From Scleroderma bovista (taxonomy: Eukaryota; Basidiomycota; Agaricomycetes; Boletales; Sclerodermataceae), in NCBI GenBank assembly GCA_037178675.1, contig JAYMGJ010000772.1, positions 62,001 through 126,000 of the forward strand: DNA of 64,000 nucleotides, written 5' to 3'. Within the stretch, counting starts at the first letter, position 1, and the number at the start of each line of letters is the position of its first letter. The notes under the pieces are model-generated. The model did no database searches, had not been told where the DNA came from, and saw only the letters and a program-made list of their open reading frames with translations. Shown piece after piece: positions 12,844 to 25,302 of this stretch. Both the position numbers and the translations under genes were made by a program.

Positions 12844-14525
12844 CTACGTCGCCATGATTCCGCCGTACATGCCCCCGTTCTCGTTGACGCCTACGACGCC
12901 CACCATGCCGACGCTGGACATCCCGCCCATGCCCACGCCAGAGACTTGCATGGGGAAATATGGGTTGTATGTCCAGTCGACGGTTGGAGGTGGGGCGCCG
13001 CCTGTGGCTATCGACGATGCGCCTGATGAGGGGGACGAGGGAGAGGACGAGGAGGACGCTGAGCCAGAGACGTGGAAGGGCGTGCCACACGCAGGTGAGT
13101 GTGTTCCACTGTCTGTCGGTGTGGGGAGTGTGCCATACGGAGGGGAGCCATAGGGCGAGCCATTGCTGGATGTGGGCCCCGAGCCCGAATGCGACCGGGA
13201 CGCGCCCATCGAGGTGACGGGGATGCCAGACGGGATCGCGGACGAGTCTGCGAGCACAGACGATCTGTGCAGCGAGTGAGTATGTGAACACGTGAATGCG
13301 CGAAAAGAGAAGACGGGGCACGCGGAGGCCTCGTGGGGGGGAAATAGCCGAAGGGACGGGCGAATCAGGGAACCCCGTTCCGACAAAAGCGAAACAACGG
13401 AAAAAGAACACTCACTGCACGACACCACTCAACTCGGATATTCTCTTGTAGAGGGAACACGCGCTCGCGTCCGGATCACTCGGGTGGCGCGGATGTGAAG
13501 AATGGGGGTGGTGGTGGCCCAACGCCGCGAGGGCGTTCTGCAGCTGGTGCCCGAGCGACACCAGCGCAGGGCTCGACCGACACGGACAGTTGTATGGGTG
13601 GTGTTGTGGATGGTGCTGGTGCTGTGGATGGTGGTGTGTATGCGACGCGTCCGAATCGCACCAGAGGCTGCTGTCGTACGACGCGTTCTGTGAATGCGAG
13701 TAGTGGAGACCAGATGTGGGTGACGAGGTGTAGCCCATGGCAGAATACCCTGTGGCCTGCTGTGCTTGTGCTTGTGCAGGAGGGGAGGGCGTGAACCTAT
13801 ACAGAGGTGACTGCGAGACATCCGCGGCGAGGGGCTCAGGCTTGACTGGCTGGCCATTGGAGCCAGTTTCGCCGAGAGTGGTGCCGATGGTACGGCGACG
13901 GAGGTGGAGACTGTTCTTGGCAGCACGGGAGTGCCAACGCTCAGAGGGATCGCCCGTGGTGTCTGCCCAGCGAGGATGTGGCTTGCCTGTGGGCGAGATG
14001 TTACGTAGAGGGGGTGGATAGATATGGAAAGGGTATTGATGAGTGATCACGGTGATCCTCACAAACGGGCTAGACGTACCGCGCAGCTCGCGCACGAGAC
14101 TCTCGAGTTCTGCGATTCTGTTTCGGAGACGAGTCGCCTCGTCGATGGTGGGATCATCCCTGAATGGGTGTGAGGGTGTGTAAACACGACGAACGATGGA
14201 CATACCTGAGTGCAGGGTCATCTATTTCGTACACACAAAGGCCAGTCTGAACAACAAGGTGAGTGGGGTGCAGTGCAGACGAGAGAGCAAGCGCACAAGG
14301 CCAAGCTGTATGCAGCGCTGGCAGGGTCGTTTTCTGTCGCACTGGGGGGGGAGGTCAGCGAGCGTCGAGCGGAGTGGGGAGCAGACCCACCTTTCGCTTG
14401 GAGGTGTGGCAGTTGAGGCAGGACTGGGTTGTGCGGTTGCGTCTGCGCTTGCGGTGGTCGGTGTCGGTGGTGAAGTCGAGATCCATGATTTCTCCCTTGA
14501 GGACAAAGTCGGCGGCAGTGGACAT
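12844..14525 (-). CDS. Zn2Cys6 (Gal4-type) transcription factor
   Basis: Starts MSTAADFVLKGEIMDLDF at 14525. Exon 1 ends ...CLNCHTSKRK and exon 2 continues CDRKRPCQRC...GLC, giving the complete zinc-cluster spacing C-X2-C-X6-C-X5-C-X2-C-X8-C, split by an intron. A short helix follows (EATRLRNRIAELESLVREL), a likely dimerisation coiled coil just C-terminal to the cluster as in Gal4. The rest is serine, histidine, proline and glycine rich with no recognised fungal-specific middle-homology domain. The last exon ends ...GIMAT with TAG at 12844-12846. Nuclear DNA-binding regulator; target genes cannot be read from sequence. A later Met upstream (14546) is in frame but the 14525 start gives the better N-terminus. 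Confidence 0.85.
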
Positions 14526-17500
14526 GAGAAAGGGAGGGGAAGGCAATTGAGAAATGACGAGGAAAGGATTGGGTTAAGTAACCCAGATGAGATCTGACCA
14601 TCTCGGTGACATAAACGGGACAACGTGTTGAAATATGTTATTTCCCAATTTGGATATAGCGTGATCCCAGGGACGCACACCTGGAAAAACCCGTCGAGAC
14701 CCCCCCGAGGACATGTCACGTCACGCCTGTCCGTTGTCATGGCCCTCACAGCTCCGGTCTTAGCGTCCGCCGCCGACACCGAGGAGGTCGAGGGGGGGTC
14801 GACGGACTCCAAGGCATCTTACGTGAGACGCGTCCAGAGGCAACTCGACTGCACTCCCAAACCTTCCCCCCGCTCGGCGCTGATTTCCTCCCTTCATCTG
14901 CCCAGATCCATGGCCTGCGGTCTCTGCTCTGTTCCGGGTCTGCGCCAATTATAGCCTCGACGATCTAATCCACACAGCGTCGGCCACTCATCCCCTCCCC
15001 CGTTTCACGCTGTTCTCCGGCCCGCCATCGCTTTCTCCCGAGCCCAGCCATTCCACGGTGTTCTACCAGGAAGCGCGGTTTCCAATCCTCTCCTGATCGC
15101 AACTGACTCCATCGTGCCATCACCCACGATGCACGTACCACTGGTCGAAGTGGCTTTCTTGGTACTCAGCGAAGCCAGGCCCAATCAGCCACTGTTTTGA
15201 CTCAGGTCTTTTCTTCCCGAGCGCTTTTGCTCGTATCAATGAACGGTGTATGACGCCACGTTGCGCCCATGCAAACGTCCTTTCACGCGGGGGAGGGAGA
15301 TCCGAATCTCCCCTCGAGACTCGAGAACTCGTGCATACAATAAAATTCCTCATTTTATGTATGCTTCATTTCCTTCCTTCCTTTCCTTTCGCTCGCTCGT
15401 GTCCTTCGTTTCGTCGGAATCTGCCGATCCTTATCGAATTCTTGCCTCCTCGCACTTTCTATTTGCACACACGCAGGGTTCCCCGATTGCCACACTCATA
15501 TACATACGCCCGTGGCTCATCGATCATATCTACGAATACTCGCGAAGCTAACGAGGCCACGAGACTTCTCCCCGTCACATTAAGGTACGTGATAGGGTAC
15601 ATGACAACGAGGTATCCCCAGACTCCAGAGTCCAGACGCAGTCAGTGTGTGCATGCATGCATGCATGCTGACCGACCGCTCCCAGTGACGTATGTATGTA
15701 CTACATCGGGCGGTCCATCTGTCACCCCCCACGTCGGAGTCGCCGATCGACGCTTTACGCAGTGGCGCAGCCTCGGCACGATGATGACGCGCAGATCCTC
15801 ACTCCTTCCCCGCCACCACCCCAAAAAACAATTCATCCGGACGTGCCTGTCGCTTGCGCCCGTCGTCGTCCCTGCCATCCGACCGTACCGCGAATCCACG
15901 GCCTGTGGCACCTCTGTGGTACCACGCAGAACACGCGGTCAGAAGGGTGCGACTCAGTGCCTTCTGGCACTTCGGTATTCGCATGGGCGTCTCTCGCGCT
16001 TCGTACATACACACCCGACGCCTCCGCACCGACGATGCCGATGGGATGCAATGACGCCATGCTGCATCGTGGTTTTGACTATGTATCGCGTATGTAGTTT
16101 TTTTTTGGTATGTACACGAACTTCGTTTCTGAACCCCCAATCTCACGGGGTACCACCCCTGCATGGGGAACTGTCCGGTCGAACGTCCCGATAGAAAAAC
16201 GTGAATCGAAAAAAATACGTTTTGTATAATCTACGCGGGAATGGTGTGCCGAACAGTCCGACGCACGCACACACTCCAAGCTGTGGGGTGGGGTAATAGA
16301 TAGAGAGAAGCGTATTCCGGTCTTTCTTTAAAGAAAAGGAAATATATACAATTTGGTAGACTCGTAGGAATATACAGCGATGCTGACTGTATTCCGCGAA
16401 CACGGGAACATGTACCGATATGATCGAGGCGATACCTTAATCGAAGCAGACGTACTACATACCCCGTTGATGACATCTGACTTTAAAGCTTTCAGTGACT
16501 GAGCTCGCTTGCCTGGCGACTTGCTACTAGTACATAAGCATCCCTCCACTGGCGTCCAGCACGGCACGCCCCGTACATGTGTTCGTGACATTTGAATGTT
16601 CTTCCATGTCATGATACCGAGCTATCATAGCGATGCTAGTAGTAGCCTCGTGGTGGTGTGTTCCTTGCGCTCGCCCTGTCCGATGCCATGATCAGTACCC
16701 CAACGCCCACCCCTTGCATAAACACACCATGTAGCGCATCCATCGTGCCAACTTGTACGTATTTCCATAACTTTGTTGGATCAGTCAGTTCAAGTGCAGA
16801 TTAATCATCATCATGCTCCGGTGTGACGTACACCGAGCAAAATGACAGATATGATCACGCAGGCCCTCAGGGTCGGAACATGATGTATGTGTGGGAAAAA
16901 AAACAAAGAAACAAGTGCCTGCCTTGGTGTGTCACGTTACAACCTGGCACATCTCAGCGCTTAATACCTTCTTGCCAGACTTTACTACCCCCCACCCCCC
17001 CAGCAGACACAACGAGTCAGTCGGCGCTGACATCATTGACAGATATGCACATCATATGTTTTTGGCAGTGGCACGACACGACGGGATGTGACACGTGTCA
17101 TGTTCCTCCGACTCGAGGACTTTGGCTTGGCGAGCCCTCGATAGTTATCGCATGCACGTGACGAGACTACTAACATGGGTGTGTCCACTGGCCCGGCCGG
17201 CATCAGTGATCACTGTGCTGTTCCTCGATGTTCCCTCTGGAAGTGGAGTTTGTATTGGGGCAAAGAACAGTACGTACCTCGTGCCTCGTCCGAGTTTGCC
17301 CTACCCTACATACTTGATAAAGTAAGTGAGTAAGTTTTAATATCGTAGAATGCGTGACAACCCACTTGGGGAAAAAAGTGACGACACACTATTTAGTAGT
17401 AGAGCTTCAAAAATAAGATTGCTTTTCATTGATCTGAGTCGAGAGAGACCATCCAATATTGAGCCGAACACACGTCCTCTTTTACGCGGGGTTGTCATGG

Positions 17501-19029
17501 AGAAAAGAAGAGGGGGCGCCAGTGGACAGCGGGATGCTGATTGTCGTTGTCATCGATCAACAAGCGCTCGGCAAGTCCTCCGTGGCATCACTGCGCTGGC
17601 ACTTCAGTTCGTACGAACTCGTCGACTCGTATGGCGCGCGTTTATGCACATGTATGGTAGTATGTGCTGCTAGGATCATGTGAGGCGCATCTGATCAGGA
17701 CCTAGTGCTGATCTGCTAGCTCGGACGAAGGTGAGCGTCACCGTGATCTGAGTAACCTAATAGGTAGTGGCTGAACACAAAAAACAAATGAAATCTTGAA
17801 ATCCTCGAAAGGGGGCACCTTCCATTACCTCAGATCATTCATTATCACACAGGGCCAGTCCCACTCACCGATAATAGACTATTGTACACGTACAATGTGG
17901 AGATACCCGTGGCCGGCACCTGTAGCCAAGTTGTATGATGCATTTGATGGTTGAATTCGGAATGGGTTGTCGGACCTCTGAATATACATATATATATATG
18001 GTCATCGTCTGCCAGCAACGGGGCGCCTGAGATAGGGTCAATGGATCAGGAAGACGCGTTTAGGGGCGCAAAGGACAGTACTTATGATAGTACTTATCAA
18101 GTGCAAACGCTCGAGCCTCACCCTTCATCTCTCCTCCCCCCTGAAAAGCAAGCAGGGGGACGACCGATCACTGCCAATCTACATATGCACGGGGGAAAAT
18201 GAAAAAAAAAAAAATCGGCGCAAAGTTGTGTCATAACGTATATGTGTACCTACAATGCCTGAGACCCAAGGTGGGAGTTGCCTTGATGTAAATTTAGGGC
18301 ACACTTTTTGCTGCCCCCATGATCATCGTCGCAAAAATGAATGAAGCCTATCAGCAGTGACGTGGACAACTGCAACTCTTTGCACGCACCTCAGATCGAG
18401 CCACGGGCTGGCGAGCAATTGGTGCGGGGGCAGTCAAATTCAATGGCGCGCAGCAGCCCTCGGGACGCGCCGGGTGGTTTCCGCTGCGTATACCATTTGG
18501 GCTGTATTTCGGACCTGGTTATGGCAACGTGGTTGAGTAAAAGGATTTTTTTCTTCTTCTTCCATGATTGGAATTCTCTTTGAGATGGGCAAAGTAGACA
18601 GCTGACAAGAACACACTACATAGGGTGATGCTTACGAGTGATCTAGATTCACCTTCGAAGAAGGGAAGAAAAAGCTGTGTCGTGTTGGTAAGTCTGCATC
18701 ATTTCGAGATGCGTCCTGAAGTGGTGACCATGCCACCGGTACGCACCAAATCGAGTGTATATGGGTGGAGAAGGGAACCTGGACAACACGAGACTAGGCG
18801 GTGATGAAGTCTGGCCTGCTATTTCATATCGCGCCGCATCCGAGTATGGAGGAACTCAGGAAACGCTAGATTGGCGCCACTGGCGGTAGAGGACACACAA
18901 CTCGTCATGGTCCAGAGCCTGAAATAGCACCCTCGTGAGAGAAGAGAAGTCTGAACACTTATCTTGATCGGGGAACCGACATATTTCACAAACCCTGCAC
19001 CAAAGCGCAATGTCTACATAAGTAGCGGA
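14526..19029. other. Gene-poor interval upstream of the Zn2Cys6 gene
   Basis: About 4.5 kb without a gene I can support. It holds microsatellites (GCAT repeats near 15650-15669, AT repeat near 17984-17999), a direct repeat of AGTACTTAT near 18079-18099, and a 314-codon open frame (15250-16194 +) with random composition that I reject. Part is presumably a long promoter/5' untranslated region of the transcription factor. Confidence 0.45.
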
Positions 19030-20224
19030 TCATCGAGTAGCCGGAGCGGAGATAGCCTCATCGAAGTGTTGAAACGTGGATGTCAGTTCTGAGCATGCGT
19101 CCATACGAAACATGGCAGGCGGGGTGTGCTGACGAGAGTAAAGCAAAGCATTAACGACGGACAGTAGTAGTCGCATGGTTCAGATAACTCCAAGGAAGGA
19201 ATAACGTACTGAATTCTTGGTATTCCAGAACTAGTTGCAAGTAACGCCTGCGATCTGATGCCGGACAGATAATGAGTACGACCCCAACGACGACGAAGAC
19301 ATGAACGTAAAGAGCCAACCTACGTCAGGGGAGTCGATATGTTCATCTAGGGCTCCAGTCCACATGCAGATTCTCTGGGTGCGATGCTTGTTACCCTGTA
19401 TTATTGCCGTCAACAAGTTCTCTTACGTTGATCTGCGCCGTGACTTTTGGGGGGCACGTCCATGAATCGCTACGGAGCAGGATGAACTGCGGCTGTGCCA
19501 CTGCTGTTGCAAATTCCTGCAGATAAAAATACAAGCGGCCCCGGACATACCACTTCTACTTGCCAAGCCTGATGAGGGGCTGCTGAATTTCCAACTTGCT
19601 GGGGCCCCTGCTGGACGTGTAAAGGGGTAACACCAGCATTCTTGAATATGCATACGTCGATCCGAATCGCGTGACAGTAGCGGCATTCAACGCCACACGA
19701 TGTCCTCGTTTCAAAGGGTAACCGTTTAAGTTTGTCATTGACTCCTTGGCCCTTTTTAGTTCTGTCAGACTGTCCAGGATACTCCAAAATTCAAAAAAAA
19801 ACCACGTACGCGTAATATGATCGTCATTTCCACTCCGGTGTGATGCATGCCTTCCTTCCCAGCTTATCCAGTACCCATCATGTAGTGAGGTTCGAGGGTA
19901 TTACTTACTGATAGTCTTGAAGCTGGATGCCACGCTCATGTCCGTGCAAGCCTCTTGGCTCTCACTCGCCTGATCCTGACTTGCCAGATTGGGGGACCCA
20001 AGATAAGACCGAGGTTCCAGATCCGAATTCGAAAAGCGGAAGCTATACTGTACTACTAAACTGGCGCAGGGTGCAAAGTTCAAGACGTGCGCAATATCCG
20101 ATTTTCCAGACGAGTCCAACGTACTTTTGCATGCCAGCCACGCACCCGGCGGAGGATTGAATACAGCTGGCCTCCACAGCACATCATTGTGTACAGCATT
20201 GACTTGGTTGGTTCGCGTGGGCAA
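19030..20224 (-). CDS. Unrecognised multi-exon protein, start not resolved
   Basis: A chain of exons on the reverse strand keeps phase across clean introns: about 19905-20224 (ending at a perfect GTAAGT), about 19550-19780 (contains CRYCHAIRIDVCIF), 19429-19516 (EFATAVAQPQFILLRSDSW), 19324-19395 (GNKHRTQRICMWTGALDEH), 19210-19247 (ALLATSSGIPRI) and 19030-19088 (LTSTFQHFDEAISAPATR then TGA). Four consecutive joins are in frame with GT-AG ends, which is unlikely by chance. The join between the two upstream exons is not settled: the best-scoring donor and the reading frame of the next exon disagree. I do not recognise a family. The start codon lies upstream of 20224 or in a small exon not found. 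Confidence 0.42.
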
Positions 20225-23200
20225 TGGCTTCTTTTGCCAAAGGCCTCAAGTGGCAGGGTGCGTGACACTGACACCATTGGGTGTTCTTTAATTCAAAAAA
20301 GATATTGAAAAAGCAAGGCGATGTCGTGGGGGTCGAGTCGACAATTCGGAGTAACGCGCAGAGTCCATGGAAACTGTTAAGCTTTTAATTTAGACACAGC
20401 CACAGCGGCTGAGCTCTAAGCTCAGTGTGCATGTGTCTCTTCATCACGCTGGAGAAGGTCACCCTGTCCGACACTGTGTAGCACGCGTCATTAATTGCAC
20501 TGTATGTCAATCTCATGCAACTTATATGTGCATACATTCATGCGAGCTAACGCTGTGTCACTGTGATGAAGGTTGAATTGGCACTTCTAACGATGACTCG
20601 GTGCTGCTTGCCAATCTTAATTGATCAGTGATCACAACTTAGTGGGGAAACATTTGCATGAGGCGTTTATTATCTCCATACAACGTATCGCAGTGCCACA
20701 ATCTTTGGCACAGCAGGCGACTATGTAGCTGTTCGCCCTAGTACCAGCGAGAGCACGGAAAGCTTTACATTCCGATTTCAAGGCTTCCACTCCTGTGTAA
20801 CTCCATCCCCTCTCGAGCGTATCTCTTGTCTGACTAAGGCATATAACTTCAGCACCAGTTATCTGGTAAAGATGTCAGGTTAGTCACTGTGTATTCGGCG
20901 GATTTGCAATACACGGGCGCCCATCAAAAGTATTATAGGATCGGGATCCGAGAAACCCGAGCAAGTTTCACTCAACCGGCCTGAAACCGTTAATCTAGAA
21001 ATGAGAAGTTGATTATTAACCAATGCCGTCGATCCTCCGCTCGTCCATACGGTCTCCGGTGATATGTTGGCCGACCTCAGACACGGAGGAAGAGTAGAGG
21101 TGATTGGAACTCAAGTGCTCACCATTGAAATTGGGTGACATGGGAGCTTCGAGGTGATGCCTCGATCCGCGGGTGTAACATCCCAATTGTGTTACACTCC
21201 GCCAAGTTCCGTAGGTTCGTCTTTCCCTTCAGATCGAGCATTGACAGTGCTTTAACCACAGGACCACAGCCTCATGGCGTGTCACATACGCTGAGCCTCA
21301 TGTCGCTCCAATACTAGCTAACCTCCAAAGCCTTAGGCGATATTATGATACTCAGACGCGCTAAAGTGGACGGTACCATATGGTACGGACACCGCTCCTC
21401 GAAAGGAGTATGTCCATTTTTGATTTGCATGCCCTTCCTTTCTGGGTCGAGTTGAAAGGCGCTAAAGACCAGGTACATTTGATGTCCCAGAAAGTCCTAC
21501 ACACCGGTCAGCACTCGAGCGGCCGCAGTCTGTCAATTCGTTGTTTGATTGACTGGTTGACAGGATTGACAGGGGCCATTCGAGTTTAGGTATGGGTCGA
21601 TATTACGACGAGCCCATTCTCATCTTGTTATTGTCACCAGCGGGTAGCGATCACCGCCGGCCGGACCATTGACAGCAGCGACGAGCAAGGGGCGCATCTC
21701 CGTACCACCAGCTTACCCATCAAAGGAAGGTGATAGATGTAGGCATCAAATAAACAAAGGCGTAGGCGTCTAAGCGTGTCCTGTTTTGGAGGACCACCCC
21801 AGTTATCAGTGCCAGTCATGTTATTCTTGCCAACACCTGGTCAAGGCTAAACACCATCCATCCCGAGCGCATTCCCTACCTCTTCTGTGGTCCTCTCCAC
21901 GGTGCCCCACACGTTTGTCTACTTGTTGAGGATAGTTAGCTAGCGGATCGGGGAAGCGCATTGCCGGTGCAATGCAGATGCGGCTGCTCAACCGAAATCC
22001 CATGCCACGGGGGCCAAGCCATTGTTCATGACCGTGGACGATCGGAACTGTGTTTGGCTATAGGCGCTTTCGAATCCACAATCGTGATGATGGGATCTGT
22101 TGCTACTGCTAAGCACACCGAGCCCGACTGAGTGGTATTCGGCACAACTGGTACACTGATGCAGCAGGCAGTATGCATCGGCGGAGGAGAGTTTTCAGCT
22201 ATGGCGGAGCCAAGTACTGCGTGGACGCAAAGGCTAGGGAACCGTACTATCGGATATTATGGCTCACGCGCGACCCAGTCATGATGCACGACCCACTATC
22301 CGCTTCAGAACGTACCCGGAGTGGAGAAGCACCTGCATTTTCGCCGGCACTTGGCGTGCTATGTAGAGGCCTGAGGAGCCTGTGTGACATGAAAACCCCC
22401 TCAAGTAGAAGACCGGGGGGTGAGGATTTTCCAAATAGTGGGATCTTACCGGTTATCGGTTGTCAAAGTGAAGATAGGGGTGAGGGTCGGTGAGTTCTCT
22501 CATCCCACCTTCCGGTGCGACCTTCCGACCCTCACGATCCTGCATTGTGGTGTTGGTCTACATCCCTACAACACCGAGGACCTCTTGCTAAAACACTCAC
22601 CCACCATTGACTCTAATCTCCCAACGGATCCCTGGACAGTCTGATCCAGTCTCGCCGACGGCGAGCTGTGTAGGACGAACTGCTAAACAATGACCCATGG
22701 ACGCCCAAGGAATATCATATAACCAGAAACCGACGGCGATGTCACTACATAGCACGAAAAAGTCGCCGAAGCACAGATTGCAGACTGAATCAGGTGAATT
22801 CCATCGTAAGCTGTTCTGGTACATTGTTTCACCGTCACCGACTCTTTGGAAATCCACCGTCCGCCCATGCCGCATGTTCCATATCGTGCCTGGATCCACA
22901 CCGTCGCCTTCGTAAGGATGCCCCTCTTCGCGAGCCGCTTTGTCCCGTCTTCCGCTTCGCTCGGAAAACTCCACGTCGAAGCGCCCTCAAGTTCGTTGGC
23001 AAATCCCCTGCGAAAGAAAAAACAGCGACAACCGCCTCTCCCTTGCTATTATGTGCGCTAGATATCACCATCAACCGTTATCGACAAGTGTGGTGCATGC
23101 AATATCTTGTGGATAAACCGATAATCAAGCGTTCGGGAGATCTTTCCTTCCACGGCGTCTATGCTGCGCGAATCATCCCGTGCGACGTCAACGTGTCTCT

Positions 23201-24585
23201 GAGTCTACGGGCGAGTGGCCCTGAGCAGTTCTACGCGTCACGGGGTGTCTCGTGAGTTCGCTGATGGAGCTCAACAAATATATTTGTGCCTTGCAAGGTG
23301 GAGAAAGATGCCAAGAAGATGAGGCGGTTCTGCTTCTCGTGCGGGTCGTGCCGGATCTGGTTATCTTCTCCGCAAGCCTCTTGACTGTGACGAGAATCAG
23401 GCGGCGGCCCAAGAAAAAAAATTGTGAGTTCTGTGGAGAATCAATACAGCATGGCGCATCCTGTGATTGGTACAATGGGGATCCAAGAAATCCAGAGAAG
23501 ATTCTGCTGGCTTCTTGGTACCCTTGTAACCCTCTTGTTGGGATCATGTGATCAAAAAATTCCTGTGAATCATTTGGCCATTGCGTGTGCGTTTGAAGAA
23601 TCATGCTGTGTAGAAAAGCTTGGGGTTACGGTATATTGAGTATTGAATAATAGATCAGATTGCCTGGATGCAATGCCACCTAGTACTCACGGTAAATGGC
23701 GAGTGCCGACTCATCGATGCATCTTCCGAAGCACGCGGATCATGCGGTCAACGCGCGCGCGATGAACAACGTCGCTTCGATGCGACATACAATGACTTCC
23801 CAACGAAGTTCCATCAAGGTCGGGAACCATGAGTGTAGCCTGGCGCGATGTTGTGAGGGCACTAGACCCCCACGTTGACTTGGTGAGTCACATCCAGTTT
23901 CGATAAGGTGTAAATCTTACTGCATGGAACGTGGATATGATGCCTACCCTTGCCACTGGTGACTGCTGGGAACAAAACGATGGCAGAACGGGACAAGCCG
24001 GAAGAAGAGATGTCCTTCTTGTTTGTATTTTGTAAGGTCGTGAGAACTTGGAGGGGGGTCACGAATTCTGGCCTGTTCCCCATCGTCAATGTCGGATTGG
24101 CAGTTGGCAGCGACAAGCAGGCCATTGTCGGTCAGCTGACGGACTTGACCTTGGGACATATATTCCATACAGATGTAGTAGTTGGTTAATTTCATTTTTT
24201 CGCTATCCTTTCGCCATAGACCATTCGCAAATCTTGCATTTCTCTGGCTCTTGGTTTCGTGTCGGGTCGGAGGACGATCCGATGGTATCATCCCAGGACA
24301 ATCACCCTGTTTCGCAGAAACGGTGTCGTGGTGCACTATGTACATAGTTGTATGTATATGTCTGATACTCAACGCGACGGGGTTAACTTTGAATAGCACG
24401 ATCCTGCGACGTCGGAGCGCCATACATCCAACTGCGTGGTATTGCACCCCGACGGACAGGATAGACATCGCCATTGTCGTTATTGAGGTGACGGGGCGGA
24501 TGCAACCAGGTACTAATCCCCCCGTCTCTCAGGCTCGGGGAGTTTGGCATGCCCGAATAGTAGCTCCAAGGAGCACCACTGTATA
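20225..24585. other. Gene-poor interval, no supported gene
   Basis: About 4.4 kb with only short open frames on both strands. A few look slightly protein-like (for example 22597-22974 on the reverse strand and 23950-24189 on the forward strand), but I could not chain any of them to neighbours with valid splice sites. It may contain decayed gene or transposon sequence. Confidence 0.4.
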
Positions 24586-25250
24586 TCAGTAGGTGACTGT
24601 ATAAATATGATCAGAGATGAAGGGGTGCGTGTGAAGCCCCGGGCAGTGACGAGTGTGAACACTGGCCAGACTGTTCACACGGAAAATGAAAAGGATGTTT
24701 AATGATGGCATCATATCACGAATGGTCGCCAGAGGAGTGTCGAGAAAGAAGGCGCTTTGCCAATCGCATCTCACGAGGAGAGCGTTGGCTCCAATGCCTG
24801 ACCGCTCCATTGGTACGGATGGGACAGTTTTGCCTGTAGACAAAGGTTAGCCAGTGCTTTCACGAGACGGCGGAGATAGGAAAGGAGGGGAAAGGCAATA
24901 CGTAGTAGGCTTCGTTACGAACAATGATAGGTACGTCGTCGCACTCTGTAATGTGTATCTGTGAGACTGGATCCCAGAGTGCGATGATCGAACACTCTGA
25001 TACGCGGAAGTATTCGAGGCAAGGATCTACGTACCAGGGCACCTCCGAGGTACTCGATAACCGCGGTGATCCTTGCAATTTTGTATCTTCTTTTTTTTGG
25101 AACAACAACAAATCCTTTGACAAAAAAAGTGAGCCAGAAATTTCCTAATCGGATATGTGGGTGTGTAGTTGAACGTGTCTTGCGCTGTGCACGCGTGCGT
25201 CGTGCACGGGCCAGCCAAAGCACTCTCCCATTGCCAGCCGTATTCTGTTC
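24586..25250 (-). CDS. Possible small spliced gene, unrecognised
   Basis: Three consecutive reverse-strand exons join in frame with GT-AG introns: about 24902-25060 (contains VPWYVDPCLEYFRVSEC and ending EAYY), 24775-24833 (AKLSHPYQWSGQALEPTLSS) and 24586-24670 (LASVHTRHCPGLHTHPFIS ... YTVTY, TGA at 24586-24588). The product would be about 110-130 residues. No family is recognised and the first exon and start are uncertain; MGECFGWPV near 25210 is one candidate. The 5' end lies within about 100 bp of the start of the divergent phosphatidylserine synthase gene. Confidence 0.3.
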
Positions 25251-25302
25251 TTGATTATCACAAAACGTGCCAGCGAACTCGTCGACAGCGGTAACGACGG
25301 CG

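Noticed and set aside
12731..13411. 226-codon reverse open frame overlapping the Zn2Cys6 gene end
   Set aside because: Shadow frame of the serine/glycine-rich last exon; the 12844-13265 exon in the other frame joins correctly to the upstream exon.
15250..16194. 314-codon forward open frame upstream of the Zn2Cys6 gene
   Set aside because: Composition is that of random GC-rich DNA (many Arg, His, Pro, Cys), no domain, and several reverse frames are equally open.
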